From Azoarcus olearius (GTDB lineage Bacteria > Pseudomonadota > Gammaproteobacteria > Burkholderiales > Rhodocyclaceae): a stretch of DNA of 64,000 nucleotides. Below are positions 9,937-21,176 of this stretch, one piece after another. The first letter of the stretch is position 1. The number at the start of each line of letters is the position of its first letter. The notes beneath the pieces were generated by a model that was not told the origin of the DNA, did not search any database, and saw only the letters and a list, made by a program, of their open reading frames with translations. Position numbers and translations under genes: made by a program. The stretch lies in NCBI RefSeq assembly GCF_001682385.1, contig NZ_CP016210.1, positions 1,302,001 through 1,366,000 on the forward strand. The letters run 5' to 3'.

Positions 9937-11706
9937 TCAATCCTGCGCGGCGACGGGCGTCGCGGGGAACATCACGCTGAAGCGCAGTTCCGCGGGGTAG
10001 GGGAAGAAGTCCTCGACGTGGCCGTCGCGCACGCCCTGCTGCGCCGCCTGCCAGAAGGCCGGCTCCAGCAGGTCGCGGTGGTATTTCATGAAGGCCTTGC
10101 GCACCCGCGGCGACCCGAGCAGGAAGGTGGCGAACTCTTCCGGGAAGACGTCCATCGGCCCCGCCGAGTACCACGGCTCGCCGGACAACTCCATGTCCTC
10201 GTGCGGCGCGGGCGGAATCCGGCGGAAGTTCATCGAGGTCATGTATTCGATCTCGTCATAGTCGTAGAACACGACCCGCCCGTAGCGGGTGACGCCGAAG
10301 TTCTTCCACAGCATGTCGCCCGGAAAGATGTTGGCGATGGCGAGTTCGCGGATCGCGTTGCCGTATTCGCGCACGGCCGCCTCCACCTCGCCGTCGCTCG
10401 CCTTTTCCAGGTGGATGTTGAGCGGCGTCATGCGGCGCTCGATGTAGAAGTGCTTGAGCACCAGTGCGTCGCCGTCGATCTCGAAGGCGGACGGCGCCAG
10501 CGTGCGCAGCTCTTCCAGCAGCTCGGGGTGAAAGCGCGATAGCGGCAGCGCGGCGTAGGAAAACTCCAGCGTGTCGGCCATGCGGCCGACGCGGTCCACC
10601 TGCTTCACCATCAGGTACTTGCGCTTCACCGTCGCGCGGTCCATGTTCTTCGAGCTGCCGAATACGTCCTTGATGATCTTGAACACGTAGGGGTAGGAGG
10701 GCAGCGTAAACACCAGCATCACCAGTCCGCGGATGCCCGGCGCGATGATGAACTGGTCGTTGGAATGGCGCAGATGGGCGACCAGGTCGCGGAAGAACAT
10801 CGTCTTGCCCTGCTTGCCCAGCCCCAGCATGGTGTACAGCTCGCTGCGCGGCTTGTTGGGCATGATCGAACGCAGGAACTGCACGTAGCCCGACGGCACC
10901 TCCATATCCACCATGAAGTAGGCGCGCGACAGCGAGAACAGCACCGAGATGCGCCAGGCGTCGAGCAGGATGGTGTCGATGACGAGCCGGCCGCTGGCAC
11001 CGTGGCGCACGGCGAGCGTGAAGGGATAGTCCTGCCAGCCGTTGATCACCTTGCCGATGATGTAGGCGGTCTTGTTGCGGTAGAAGGCCGAATACAGCAC
11101 CTGCAACTGGCAATTCACCTCCATCGCCGGCCATTCGCCAAGGTGGGCGAGCGCCGCGCGCATGATGCAGTCGATGTCGCGGTCGAGGTCCTCGAACGGC
11201 CGCTGCCAGTCGAAGTCCTCGATGATGCGGCGGATGGTCGCCCGCAGCCCGCCGTCCTGGGGGTAGTAGCTGGAATACACCGGCGGGTAGGACTCGATGT
11301 ACTCGGTCGAGATCGCCGGCCGCGCGAAGATGTAGTCGTTGTTGAAATAGGTGCGGTGCAGGATCTTGCAGCCGACCGAGTTGAAGAAGGTTTCGGCCAG
11401 CTCGGGCTGCTTGTGGTTGATCAGCGCGCCGATGAAATGCAGCTTCACCTGCTGCCAGGTGGCGTCGTCGAGCGAATCCGCGTCGAACTCTTCGAGCAGG
11501 CGGCGCACGGTTTCATCCACCCGGTCGTCGTAGAACTGCACGCGGTCGCGCACCGCGTCGAGCTGCGCGCGCCAGTCGCCCGCCTCGAAGTATTCCTTCG
11601 CCCGCCGGGAGGTGCCGCGGAAGATGCGGTAGTGCTTGTTGAAGCCTTCGACGAGCGCGTGCGCGATCGCCTGCGCCACCGGATTGTCCCCGACTTGTGC
11701 ATCCAT
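9937..11706 (-). CDS. aceK: Isocitrate dehydrogenase kinase/phosphatase
   Basis: Bifunctional enzyme that phosphorylates the active-site serine of NADP isocitrate dehydrogenase and dephosphorylates it again, directing isocitrate into the glyoxylate bypass. 589 residues, full length. The protein-kinase-like region contains a glycine-poor ATP site and the Mg-binding segment YDYDEIEYM near residue 480. Start at the ATG at 11706 with AGGGGAA upstream. Unlike E. coli, it is not in an aceBAK operon: aceB lies 13 kb away on the same strand and aceA is absent from the window. Its substrate enzyme, the dimeric Icd, is encoded 3 kb away in the opposite direction. Confidence 0.96.
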   Translation of the reverse strand: MDAQVGDNPVAQAIAHALVEGFNKHYRIFRGTSRRAKEYFEAGDWRAQLDAVRDRVQFYDDRVDETVRRLLEEFDADSLDDATWQQVKLHFIGALINHKQPELAETFFNSVGCKILHRTYFNNDYIFARPAISTEYIESYPPVYSSYYPQDGGLRATIRRIIEDFDWQRPFEDLDRDIDCIMRAALAHLGEWPAMEVNCQLQVLYSAFYRNKTAYIIGKVINGWQDYPFTLAVRHGASGRLVIDTILLDAWRISVLFSLSRAYFMVDMEVPSGYVQFLRSIMPNKPRSELYTMLGLGKQGKTMFFRDLVAHLRHSNDQFIIAPGIRGLVMLVFTLPSYPYVFKIIKDVFGSSKNMDRATVKRKYLMVKQVDRVGRMADTLEFSYAALPLSRFHPELLEELRTLAPSAFEIDGDALVLKHFYIERRMTPLNIHLEKASDGEVEAAVREYGNAIRELAIANIFPGDMLWKNFGVTRYGRVVFYDYDEIEYMTSMNFRRIPPAPHEDMELSGEPWYSAGPMDVFPEEFATFLLGSPRVRKAFMKYHRDLLEPAFWQAAQQGVRDGHVEDFFPYPAELRFSVMFPATPVAAQD

Positions 11707-12186
11707 GCTCGCGTTCCCCTGTTCGCGGCCGGGCGCTGCATGTCTCGCCGCCGCCCGCTTCGATGTCCGCGCAGTGTCGCACTCCGGTGCGTCCTGAGGC
11801 CAGTGCCGGCGCAGGTTTCAGGGCCGCCCGGCGGTATCCGCGGGTGCTCGTCGGGGCCTCCGGGGGGCGATGTCTTATATCTTTTATCTTCTGTAATTTT
11901 TCATATCGTGAAAGGTGTTTTTACTTCTGGCATGGTGGCGCCTTCCCGGCGCTATAATTCGTTCGTTTGAAAGGTTGGTCGGTGGTCGCGAGGCCTCGTG
12001 ATGCCCAGCAGCGCGAGCGCGGCAGCGGTCAGGCCGAAGGCCGGAGATCGATTCGCGGGTGAGCGCGTCCTCCGGTGTCGGCCCTCGTCGCCAAGGTCTT
12101 TCAACGCGCCCGCCGCAGCGCCCGCGCCGGGCAGCCCGTGCCGTCGTTCGACACGCTCTACCACGACAATGAGGGAGATACCTGTA
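11707..12186. other. Divergent control region aceK / monomeric IDH
   Basis: 480 bases with no supported gene. An A+T-rich stretch (11870-11930) is conspicuous in this G+C-rich genome. TATAAT at 11953-11958 is a consensus rightward -10 for the IDH gene, with a short hairpin GCGCC-TTCCC-GGCGC directly before it where a -35 box would sit; no good -35 is visible, which suggests activator dependence. The transcript leader would be about 220 bases. Confidence 0.5.
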
Positions 12187-14424
12187 ATGCCTTCGCAGCA
12201 GCCGACCATCATCTACACCATCACCGACGAAGCGCCGATGCTGGCGACCGCCGCCTTCCTGCCGGTCATCCGCAGCTTCACCAAGCCGGCGGGCATCCAG
12301 ATCGAAGAGGCGGATATCTCGCTCGCTGGCCGCATCCTGGCCGAATTTCCCGATTTCCTGAGCGATGCGCAGAAGGTGCCGAACACCCTGGCCGAACTCG
12401 GCGCGCTGACCCTGAAGCCCGAAGCCAACATCATCAAGCTGCCCAACATCAGCGCCTCGGTGGCGCAGCTGAAGGCCGCGATCAAGGAGCTGCAGGGCAA
12501 GGGCTACAAGATTCCGGACTTCCCGGAAGATCCGAAGAACGACGAAGAGAAGGCGATCAAGACGCGCTACTCCAAGTGTCTGGGCTCGTCGGTGAACCCG
12601 GTGCTGCGCGAAGGCAACTCCGACCGCCGCGCGCCCGCCGCGGTCAAGAACTACGCCAAGAAGCATCCGCACTCGATGGGCGACTGGAAGCAGTGGTCGC
12701 GCACGCACGTGTCGCACATGGAGCACGGCGACTTCTACCATGGCGAAAAGTCGATGACGCTGGACAAGGCGCGCGACGTGAAGATGGAGCTGCTGACCAA
12801 GAGCGGCAAGGCCATCGTGCTCAAGCCGAAGGTCGCGCTGCTGGACGGCGAGGTCATCGATTCGATGTTCATGAGCAAGAAGGCGCTGCTCGAGTTCTAC
12901 GAGCAGCAGCTCGAAGACTGCCGCGAAGCGGGCATCCTGTTCTCGCTGCACGTGAAGGCGACGATGATGAAGGTGTCGCACCCCATCGTCTTCGGCCACT
13001 GCGTCAAGATCTACTACAAGGAAGCCTTCGAGAAGCACGGCAAGCTGTTCGACGAGCTGGGCATCAACGTCAACAACGGCATGGTCGACCTGTTCGACAA
13101 GATCAAGACCCTGCCGGAGTCCAAGCGCGACGAGATCATCCGTGACCTGCACGCCTGCCACGAGCATCGCCCCGAACTGGCGATGGTGGATTCGGCCAAG
13201 GGCATCACCAACTTCCACTCGCCCAACGACGTCATCGTCGACGCCTCGATGCCGGCGATGATCCGCGCGGGCGGCAAGATGTACGGCGCTGACGGCAAGC
13301 CCTACGACTGCAAGGCGGTGATGCCGGAGTCGACCTTCGCCCGCATCTACCAGGAGATGATCAACTTCTGCAAATGGCACGGCAACTTCGACCCGCGCAC
13401 GATGGGCACGGTGCCGAACGTCGGCCTGATGGCGCAGAAGGCCGAAGAGTACGGCTCGCACGACAAGACCTTCGAGATTCCGGAAGACGGCGTCGCCAAC
13501 ATCACCGACCTGGCTACCGGCGAAGTGCTGCTGTCGCAGAATGTGGAAGCGGGCGACATCTGGCGCATGTGCCAGGTCAAGGACGCGCCGATCCGCGACT
13601 GGGTGAAGCTCGCCGTCACCCGCGCGCGCAACTCCGGCATGCCGGCGGTCTTCTGGCTCGACCCCTATCGTCCGCACGAAAACGAGCTGATCAAGAAGGT
13701 CGAGAAGTATCTGAAGGATCACGACACCAGCGGCCTCGAGATCCGGATCATGAGCCAGGTCCGCGCCATGCGTTTCACGCTGGAGCGCGTCGTCCGCGGC
13801 CTCGACACCATCTCGGTCACCGGCAACATCCTGCGCGACTACCTCACCGACCTGTTCCCGATCATGGAGCTGGGCACCTCGGCCAAGATGCTGTCCATCG
13901 TTCCGCTGATGAACGGCGGCGGCATGTACGAAACCGGCGCCGGCGGTTCCGCGCCCAAGCACGTGCAGCAGCTGGTCGAGGAAAACCACCTGCGCTGGGA
14001 TTCGCTCGGCGAATTCCTCGCGCTGGCGGTGTCGCTGGAAGAACTCGGCATCAAGACCGGCAACGCCAAGGCCAAGGTGCTCGCCAAGACGCTGGACGAA
14101 GCCACCGGCAAGCTGCTGGACCTGGACAAGTCGCCCTCGCGTCGCACCGGCGAACTCGACAACCGCGGCAGCCAGTTCTATCTGTCGCTGTACTGGGCGC
14201 AGGCGCTGGCGGCGCAGACCGACGACGCCGAACTGGCCGCGCAGTTCGGCCCGCTCGCCAAGACGCTGGCCGAGAACGAGCAGAAGATCGTCGACGAGCT
14301 GAAGGCGGTGCAGGGCAAGCCCGCCGAGATCGGCGGCTACTACCGCGTCGACGTCGAGAAGTGCACCGCGGTGATGCGTCCGAGTGCCACCTTCAACGCC
14401 GCGATCGCCAGCATCACCGGCTGA
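12187..14424 (+). CDS. icd2: Monomeric NADP-dependent isocitrate dehydrogenase
   Basis: Oxidatively decarboxylates isocitrate to 2-oxoglutarate using NADP. 745 residues, the length of the 80-kDa monomeric IDH family (about 740), which is unrelated in length to the dimeric type. Start [28 protein letters not shown] ribosome site 8 bases before the ATG. Conserved segments include [29 protein letters not shown] and [16 protein letters not shown]. The open frame continues upstream, but there is no homology before 12187. Monomeric IDHs are not substrates of AceK, so having both types beside aceK is notable. Followed by a strong terminator. Confidence 0.96.
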   Translation: MPSQQPTIIYTITDEAPMLATAAFLPVIRSFTKPAGIQIEEADISLAGRILAEFPDFLSDAQKVPNTLAELGALTLKPEANIIKLPNISASVAQLKAAIKELQGKGYKIPDFPEDPKNDEEKAIKTRYSKCLGSSVNPVLREGNSDRRAPAAVKNYAKKHPHSMGDWKQWSRTHVSHMEHGDFYHGEKSMTLDKARDVKMELLTKSGKAIVLKPKVALLDGEVIDSMFMSKKALLEFYEQQLEDCREAGILFSLHVKATMMKVSHPIVFGHCVKIYYKEAFEKHGKLFDELGINVNNGMVDLFDKIKTLPESKRDEIIRDLHACHEHRPELAMVDSAKGITNFHSPNDVIVDASMPAMIRAGGKMYGADGKPYDCKAVMPESTFARIYQEMINFCKWHGNFDPRTMGTVPNVGLMAQKAEEYGSHDKTFEIPEDGVANITDLATGEVLLSQNVEAGDIWRMCQVKDAPIRDWVKLAVTRARNSGMPAVFWLDPYRPHENELIKKVEKYLKDHDTSGLEIRIMSQVRAMRFTLERVVRGLDTISVTGNILRDYLTDLFPIMELGTSAKMLSIVPLMNGGGMYETGAGGSAPKHVQQLVEENHLRWDSLGEFLALAVSLEELGIKTGNAKAKVLAKTLDEATGKLLDLDKSPSRRTGELDNRGSQFYLSLYWAQALAAQTDDAELAAQFGPLAKTLAENEQKIVDELKAVQGKPAEIGGYYRVDVEKCTAVMRPSATFNAAIASITG

Positions 14425-14446
14425 TCCATCGCGGTCTGCAGTCCCG

Positions 14447-14478
14447 AAACGCCAGGGGTTTCCCTGGCGTTTTTTTTC
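14447..14478 (+). terminator. Rho-independent terminator of monomeric IDH gene
   Basis: ACGCCAGGG / CCCTGGCGT stem of 9 bp, 4-base loop GTTT, followed by a run of eight T. It begins 23 bases after the stop codon. Confidence 0.93.
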
Positions 14479-14632
14479 GTCCGGCGGCGCAAGGACATCG
14501 CCGCCAGCGGCGGCGCGACGGGCCGCCGCGGGAATCCTCCCTGTCGTTTTCGCCCATAATCCAGCCAGCGGCCCCGTACGCTGCGTTCGGGGAAGCCCGT
14601 TGGTCGAATCGAACAACCAGGAGGGGGTAGAC

Positions 14633-15877
<1,245 letters not shown>

Positions 15878-15913
15878 ATTCCGCCGAGCGTGATATGCCG
15901 GGTATCACCAGAG

Positions 15914-15949
15914 CCGTTGCCGACCCGCCGGGTTGGCAACGGTTTTTTT
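15914..15949 (+). terminator. Rho-independent terminator of icd
   Basis: CCGTTGCC / GGCAACGG stem of 8 bp with a 13-base loop that can itself pair (ACCC/GGGT), followed by seven T. Confidence 0.88.
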
Positions 15950-15985
15950 GCGGCACGACCGCAGTGCTGGGCAAAAAAGGTGCCT

Positions 15986-16279
15986 TTAGCGGCGCTCGCC
16001 AACCCCGTAGTGGCAGTCCAGCCAGTTCATCGCCAGCACGTAGACGCCTATGATCGCGACGTAGGCGATCAGCGAGCCTTGGGCGAGCAGGTAGAAACCG
16101 AGTGGAAAGCCGAGAAAGGTGTGGGCGTTGAGGTCCGACGCATAGAAGCCGGACACGAAGGTGACCGCGAACCACAGCGTCAGCAGCACGGCCGTCAGCA
16201 CCTGGGTCCAGCGCCAGTAGGCGCGGTGGCGGCGGGTCAGGCGCGAGGGCGCGAGCGGGATTTCGACCGGTTCCGTCAC
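15986..16279 (-). CDS. DUF4212 protein, orphan sodium:solute symporter small subunit
   Basis: 97 residues with two membrane helices (about 26-45 and 60-84) and the family pattern RWTQVLTAVLLTLWF, FVSGFYASDLN and a C-terminal NWLDCHYG. DUF4212 proteins are the small partner of an SSS-family symporter (acetate/solute permease, ActP-like) and are normally encoded immediately before it. Here the next gene on this strand is absent: the convergent icd lies 108 bases away. The start is a GTG overlapping the TGA of the EF-G-like gene (GTGA), so it is cotranscribed with that gene. Start codon and family are clear; the orphan state is the odd point. Confidence 0.82.
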   Translation of the reverse strand: MTEPVEIPLAPSRLTRRHRAYWRWTQVLTAVLLTLWFAVTFVSGFYASDLNAHTFLGFPLGFYLLAQGSLIAYVAIIGVYVLAMNWLDCHYGVGERR

Positions 16280-18321
16280 TGCGCGGCCCCTTGCGAGCGG
16301 TGGGCCTGGGCCAGCCGGTTCTGGGTATCGCCGGGCGCGCTGTCGTAGCCCGCGGCTTCCAGTACGAACTCGCTGTCGCCCGCGCTGATTGCCTTCAGGC
16401 GCGACTCGAAACCTTCCAGCTCGGCCATCGGCACGATCGCGCTGATCAGCGTCCAGCCCCCGGCCGGGCTGTCGGTGCCCACCACGCGGCCGCGTCGCCC
16501 CGCCAGCTCGGCGCTGACCTCGCCAAAGTGGCTGTCCGCCACCTTCACGCTGACCCTCAGCAGCGGTTCGAGCACCTGCGGGCGGGCGGCCAGCACCGCC
16601 TCCATCAGCGCGTGGCGCGCCGCGGTGATGAACGAGACCTCGTTGGAATCGACCGCGTGATGCTTGCCGTCGGTCACCACCACGCGCAGATCCTGTAGCG
16701 GATAGCCCGCCAGCGCACCTTCGGCGAGCGCCTGGCGCACGCCTTTTTCCACCGCCGGCATGAACTGGATCGGAATCGCGCCGCCCTTCACCTCGTCGCC
16801 AAAGGCCAGGCCGCTGCCGCGCGGCAGCGGTTCCACCCGCAGCGCCACCTCGCCGAACTGGCCGGCGCCGCCGCTCTGCTTCTTGTGGCGGTAGCGCGAT
16901 TCGCCCACCGCGCCAATCGTTTCGCGGTAGGGAATGGCGGGCGTGGCGGTGGCCGGGCGCAGGTTCCAGCGTGCCGCGAGCTGCTCCAGCACGATCTTCA
17001 GGTGCTGTGCGCCCAGCCCGCGCACCACCGTCTGGCGGCCGTGCGCATCATTGCTCACTTCCAGGCAGGGATCTTCATCGACCAGGCGGGCGAGCGCTTC
17101 GGCCAGCTTCTGCTCGTCGGCGGGCTTGGTCGCCGTCAGCGCGAGGCCGAATACCGGCTGCGGGTAGCGCGGCGGCACCAGATGGAAGTGATCCTCGTCG
17201 TGCGAGTCGTGCAATACCGCGTCGCGGTGCAGTTCCTCCACCCGCGCCAGCGCGCAGATATCGCCCGGCACCGCGAGCGGCGTTTCGACCGCGTTGCGGC
17301 CCTGAGGCCGCAACAGGTGCGAGACCTTGAACGGCTTGCGGCCGTTGCCGATGAAGAGCGTGGAGTTGGGCGTGACCGTGCCCTGGTGCAGGCGGAACAG
17401 CGCCAGCTTGCCGCGGTAGGGGTCGTTGCTGACCTGGAACACATGGGCCACCGCGTGCCGGGCCGGGGCGGGGCTGACGCTGACCGGTTGCGCGTCCGCG
17501 CCTTGGCCTTTCAGGAAGGTCGGCGGATTGCCTTCGGTGGGGTCGGGCAGCAGCCGGCCCATCACCTCAAGCAGCTCGCGCACGCCGGCCCCGGTTCGGG
17601 CGGAGACAAAGCACACCGGGATCAGATGCCCTTCGCGCAGCGCCTGCTCGAAAGGCGCGTGCAGTTGTTCCGGATCGAGCGACTGGCCCTGTTCCAGATA
17701 GCGCGCCATCAGCGCCTCGTCCAGTTCCACGACCTGGTCGACGATGCCGTCGTGCGCGGAAGCCACGTCGCCGAACGCGGTGGCCGCGGGGGCAGGGCGG
17801 AAGAAACAATCCACCACGCCATCGGAGGCGGGCGCAGGCAGGTTGAGCGGCAGGCATTCGCGGCCGAACTCTGCGCTGATCGCGTCCATCAGCGCGCCGC
17901 AGTTGGCCCCGGCGGCGTCGATCTTGGTGACGATGATGAGGCGGCACTTGCCCTCGCTGGCGGCCATCATGCGGCGGCTGCCGGTTTCGATGCCGGCGGC
18001 GGCGTTGATCACGATCGCGGCGGTTTCCACCGCGGGCAGGGTGGCGAGCGCGCGCCCGGCCAGGTCGGGCAGGCCCGGGGTGTCGAGCACGTTAATCCAG
18101 TGCCCCGACCATTCCAGGTGCGCCAGCGTGGCGTTGAGGGAGTGGCCGCTCGCTTTCTCCTGCGGGTCGAAATCGGACACGGTATCGCCACGCTCGACGC
18201 TGCCCGGCGCGCCGATGACGCCGGCGGCCGCGAGCAGCGCTTCGAGCAGGGTGGTCTTGCCGCAGCCGGCGTGACCGAGCAGGGTGAGGTTGCGGATGTC
18301 GTGCACCGAGCTGGGCGTCAT
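16276..18321 (-). CDS. Elongation factor G-like translational GTPase (EF-G paralogue)
   Basis: 681 residues, slightly shorter than canonical EF-G (about 700). G1 is GHAGCGKTT (16-24), G3 DTPG (80-83), and G4 is TKID (132-135) instead of NKID. The elongation factor II, III, IV and V domains follow, with SRYRHKKQSGGAGQFGEV typical of the EF-G-like/FusA2 subgroup. Overall divergence and the absence of neighbouring str-operon genes (rpsL, rpsG, tuf) argue against the main translocase. Possible roles are ribosome recycling, stress translation or ribosome protection; these are inferences. GGGGAG precedes the ATG, and the 3' end overlaps the DUF4212 gene by 4 bases. Confidence 0.86.
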   Translation of the reverse strand: MTPSSVHDIRNLTLLGHAGCGKTTLLEALLAAAGVIGAPGSVERGDTVSDFDPQEKASGHSLNATLAHLEWSGHWINVLDTPGLPDLAGRALATLPAVETAAIVINAAAGIETGSRRMMAASEGKCRLIIVTKIDAAGANCGALMDAISAEFGRECLPLNLPAPASDGVVDCFFRPAPAATAFGDVASAHDGIVDQVVELDEALMARYLEQGQSLDPEQLHAPFEQALREGHLIPVCFVSARTGAGVRELLEVMGRLLPDPTEGNPPTFLKGQGADAQPVSVSPAPARHAVAHVFQVSNDPYRGKLALFRLHQGTVTPNSTLFIGNGRKPFKVSHLLRPQGRNAVETPLAVPGDICALARVEELHRDAVLHDSHDEDHFHLVPPRYPQPVFGLALTATKPADEQKLAEALARLVDEDPCLEVSNDAHGRQTVVRGLGAQHLKIVLEQLAARWNLRPATATPAIPYRETIGAVGESRYRHKKQSGGAGQFGEVALRVEPLPRGSGLAFGDEVKGGAIPIQFMPAVEKGVRQALAEGALAGYPLQDLRVVVTDGKHHAVDSNEVSFITAARHALMEAVLAARPQVLEPLLRVSVKVADSHFGEVSAELAGRRGRVVGTDSPAGGWTLISAIVPMAELEGFESRLKAISAGDSEFVLEAAGYDSAPGDTQNRLAQAHRSQGAAQ

Positions 18322-18416
18322 GGCGGTCTCCCCTTCGCGTTATCGGGTGAGAGTGTCCGCCTCTCGGCGCGCACTGGCAATGCGTCAGATCAAGCTGCCG
18401 CCATTGCCGGCGCCGC

Positions 18417-20057
18417 TTACGCGCTGCGCAGCCCGGCCACGCGCGTCAGCAGGATCGCGAGCAGCGGCACAACGAAGCCGACGACCGTGACCACCACCAG
18501 CAGCACGCCGAGCTGGCTGTAATCCGCTGGGGTGGTGATTGCGCGCGTGGCGGCGTCGCGCACCTCGCGGCTGACCACGTAAATCTCGTTGAGGTACTTG
18601 GTGCCCAGCTGCGCCGCCGACAGCGCGAGATTGGTGAAGGAGGCCATCACCGCGAAGAAGGTGGCCTTGAGGTGCGGCGGCGCGCTGTTGGCGATCCACG
18701 CCAGCATCGGCACCATCGACACCTGGCCCAGCGGTGATTCGAGCGCGGTGTTGGCGATCGCGATGAAGCGCGCATCGACCACGCCGCCGGTCAGCCGCGC
18801 GGTCCATTCGTGCAGGCCGTGGTACATGCCGATGATGGGCAGCGACAGCACGGTGGCGGCGAGGGTGAGGAAGATGACGATCTGCGCGATCGACTTTTCC
18901 GCCATGAAGCGGCGGAACATGAAGAGGCCGGCAAGCGTCAGCAGGCTGGTGATCAGGTCCAGCCGCGACAGGAAGCTCTGGTCGAAGCCGAGTTCGTCGA
19001 TCATCCACCAGCTCGCACCGGCGCCCGGCCCCGGCATCGCGCGGAACACGAAGATCACGATCACCGTGCCGAGCAGGGTGCGCGCCGCCTCGGGCGACAG
19101 TTCGCGCAGCAGGCGGGTGATCATGAAGCCGATGATGGCGAAGGAGCCGGCGAAGATGATTTCCTGGCCGTATTCGATGCCGGACAGGCCGATCGCCAGC
19201 GTAAAGGCCACGAACACCGCGCTGCCGCCGAGTATCCACCAGTTGGGTGCCGTCTTTTCCGCCGGCTCGTGCAGCAGGCGGTCGATCTCGGCGCGCTCGC
19301 GCCCCAGCGCGGCCAGCCGGCGCGCCTCGCGGCGCTTGAGCACGCCCGCGAGCAGCACGCCGCTCACCGACATCAAGGGAATCACCAGCGCCAGCTCATA
19401 GATGCGCAGGTAGATCTCGACCTTGGCCGATTCCGGCAGGTTTTCCGCGCCCTGGAACATCACCACGTTGGCGAAGCTGACCAGCACGGTGCCGCCGATG
19501 ATGGCGACGCGGCCCAGCATCTGCATCGTGGTGTGCATCAGCCGCACCTGGTCCTCGCCGATGCGCTCGCCGCGTTCGTCGAAATGCGGCACCGCCTCCA
19601 CCGTCATCGCGTCGGCCACCGCGTCCTGCATCACGTAGCCCACCGGCGACAGCAGCACCGACAGCACGAACCACGCTTCGGCCGGCATCACCGCGCGCAT
19701 CGCCTCGGGCGAGCCGATCAGCCCGATCATGATCGCGATGCTGGCGGCGATCAGCAGCGCACCGAGGTACACCAGCCCCGCCTTGTAGCGCCACAGCAGA
19801 TCGACCAGATGCCCGATCGGCATCTTCAGCGCCCAGGGAATGCCCGCCCAGAAGCCGAGCGCGGCGAGAAAGGCGGCCGACAGCCCGAGGTAATCCTTGA
19901 TGAAGAAGGTGCCGACGATGCCGGTGAGCCCCGACACACCGGCCGCGCAATACACCATCAGCGGCGGCAGATAGGCCAGCCGCATCTCGCGTCCGAGTTC
20001 CAGGATGTTGCGGTCCAGCCAGCGGTAGAAGGCGTTCTGTTGAAGGGCGGCGAGCAC
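18417..20057 (-). CDS. BT1/folate-biopterin-like major facilitator transporter
   Basis: 546-residue integral membrane protein with about 12 hydrophobic segments and a charged cytoplasmic loop (residues about 225-262, KRREARRLAALGRERAEIDR) between the halves. The N-terminal LPPLMVYCAAGVSGLTGIVGTFFIKDYLGLS and the D-A-V-A-D-A-M motif (LSPVGYVMQDAVADAMT, written in parts here) fit the folate-biopterin transporter / MFS family found in cyanobacteria and proteobacteria. The substrate is not known. The start is GTG at 20057. It lies 95 bases upstream of the EF-G-like gene on the same strand, and a dispersed repeat block lies immediately upstream of it. Confidence 0.75.
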   Translation of the reverse strand: MLAALQQNAFYRWLDRNILELGREMRLAYLPPLMVYCAAGVSGLTGIVGTFFIKDYLGLSAAFLAALGFWAGIPWALKMPIGHLVDLLWRYKAGLVYLGALLIAASIAIMIGLIGSPEAMRAVMPAEAWFVLSVLLSPVGYVMQDAVADAMTVEAVPHFDERGERIGEDQVRLMHTTMQMLGRVAIIGGTVLVSFANVVMFQGAENLPESAKVEIYLRIYELALVIPLMSVSGVLLAGVLKRREARRLAALGRERAEIDRLLHEPAEKTAPNWWILGGSAVFVAFTLAIGLSGIEYGQEIIFAGSFAIIGFMITRLLRELSPEAARTLLGTVIVIFVFRAMPGPGAGASWWMIDELGFDQSFLSRLDLITSLLTLAGLFMFRRFMAEKSIAQIVIFLTLAATVLSLPIIGMYHGLHEWTARLTGGVVDARFIAIANTALESPLGQVSMVPMLAWIANSAPPHLKATFFAVMASFTNLALSAAQLGTKYLNEIYVVSREVRDAATRAITTPADYSQLGVLLVVVTVVGFVVPLLAILLTRVAGLRSA

Positions 20058-20129
20058 GCGGGTGGTCCTTGGTGTTTTCTGTGGTTGTTCAATCCCGGGG
20101 ACCGCTTGGTTGGCGATGCCTCAGGGCTC

Positions 20130-20405
20130 TACTCCCTCCCCTTCAATGGGGTGAGGGCAGGGTTTCGGCAAGCACTGCTTGCCGCTGCCCGAACGACGGT
20201 GCCTCCAGACACCGGCTACCGGGTTGGGCCGTTTTGCTCCCTCCCCTTCAAGGGGGTGAGACAGGGGTTTCGGCAAGCATTGCTTGTCGCCTGTCGAACG
20301 ACGGAGCGAAGCGACGGCTCCCGGGGTGGGGTGGCGATGGGGTCAGGCGCCAAGCGTGCCCTAACCCCATCCCCCTCCCAACCTCCCCCTTGAAGGGGGA
20401 GGGGT
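20130..20405. repeat. Dispersed G/C-palindrome repeat, copy 1 (compound)
   Basis: Two CCCTCCCCTTCAA half-palindromes (near 20134 and 20240) each followed by GGGTTTCGGCAAGCA-type stem DNA, then GGCGATGGGGT, a short centre, ACCCCATCCCCCTCCC, and an end palindrome CTCCCCCTTGAAGGGGGAG (20383-20401). It occupies the 384-base gap between the BT1-like transporter and lrgB. The same modules recur at 31.2, 33.2, 36.4, 54.4 and 62.8 kb. Confidence 0.85.
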
Positions 20406-20441
20406 AAATCCGTTGCGCTCCGATGAGCCGGCGCGTCCCGC

Positions 20442-21176
20442 TCACCCGCCGAACAGTCTCTCTATCCAAGGCAATATCCACGGCAATGACACTGCGGTGG
20501 CCAGTCCGTTCAGTCCCATCGCCAGCGCGGCGAAGGCGCCGGTCTGTTCGCTGACCTGGAAGGCGCGCGCGGTGCCGATGCCGTGCGAGGCGATGCCGAT
20601 GGCGAAGCCGCGCACCGCGGGGTCGTGGATGCGCAGCAAGCGGTAGAGGTAGCGTGCGCCGACGGCGCCGAGGATGCCGGTGGTGATGACCAGCACCGCG
20701 GTCAGCGAGGGCAGGCCGCCGAGGCGTTCGGCGATGCCCATCGCGATCGGCGTGGTCACGCTCTTGGGGGCGAGCGAGATCAGCGATTCGCGACTGGCCC
20801 CGAACAGCGCACCCAGGCCGTAGGCCGACAGCGCCGCGGTCAGCGAGCCCACCACCAGCGCGATGCAGAGCGGCAGCGCCATCGCCTTCAGCCGGGGCCA
20901 CTGCGCGTAGAGCGGAATCGCCAGCGCCACCGTGGCGGGGCCGAGCAGGAAGTGCACGAACTGCGCGCCGTCGAAATAGCGCTGATAGGGCATGCCGGTG
21001 GCGAGCAGGATGCCGGCGAGGATCAGCACCGAGATCAGCACCGGGTTGGCGAGCGGATGAAAGCCGCAGCGCTTGTAGAGCCAGAACGCGCCTTGGTAAG
21101 CGAGCAGCGTGAGGGTCAGGCCGAGCAGCGGCGTGGTGGAGAGATAGACCCAGATCTCGTCCAGACGCGGGCTCAT
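20442..21176 (-). CDS. lrgB: LrgB/CidB family inner-membrane protein
   Basis: 244 residues with 6-7 predicted membrane helices and the LrgB pattern: PLLGLTLTLLAY near the start, NPVLISVLILAGILL, then APKSVTTPIAMGIAE and the ASHGIGTARAFQ segment. LrgB/CidB proteins work with LrgA/CidA holin-like partners in control of murein hydrolase export or in metabolite (pyruvate/glycolate) movement; in plants the fused PLGG transporter moves glycolate and glycerate. Its ATG overlaps the lrgA stop by 4 bases (ATGA). The glycolate/glycerate role would fit the nearby ttuD/hyi genes, but that is inference. Confidence 0.9.
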   Translation of the reverse strand: MSPRLDEIWVYLSTTPLLGLTLTLLAYQGAFWLYKRCGFHPLANPVLISVLILAGILLATGMPYQRYFDGAQFVHFLLGPATVALAIPLYAQWPRLKAMALPLCIALVVGSLTAALSAYGLGALFGASRESLISLAPKSVTTPIAMGIAERLGGLPSLTAVLVITTGILGAVGARYLYRLLRIHDPAVRGFAIGIASHGIGTARAFQVSEQTGAFAALAMGLNGLATAVSLPWILPWIERLFGG

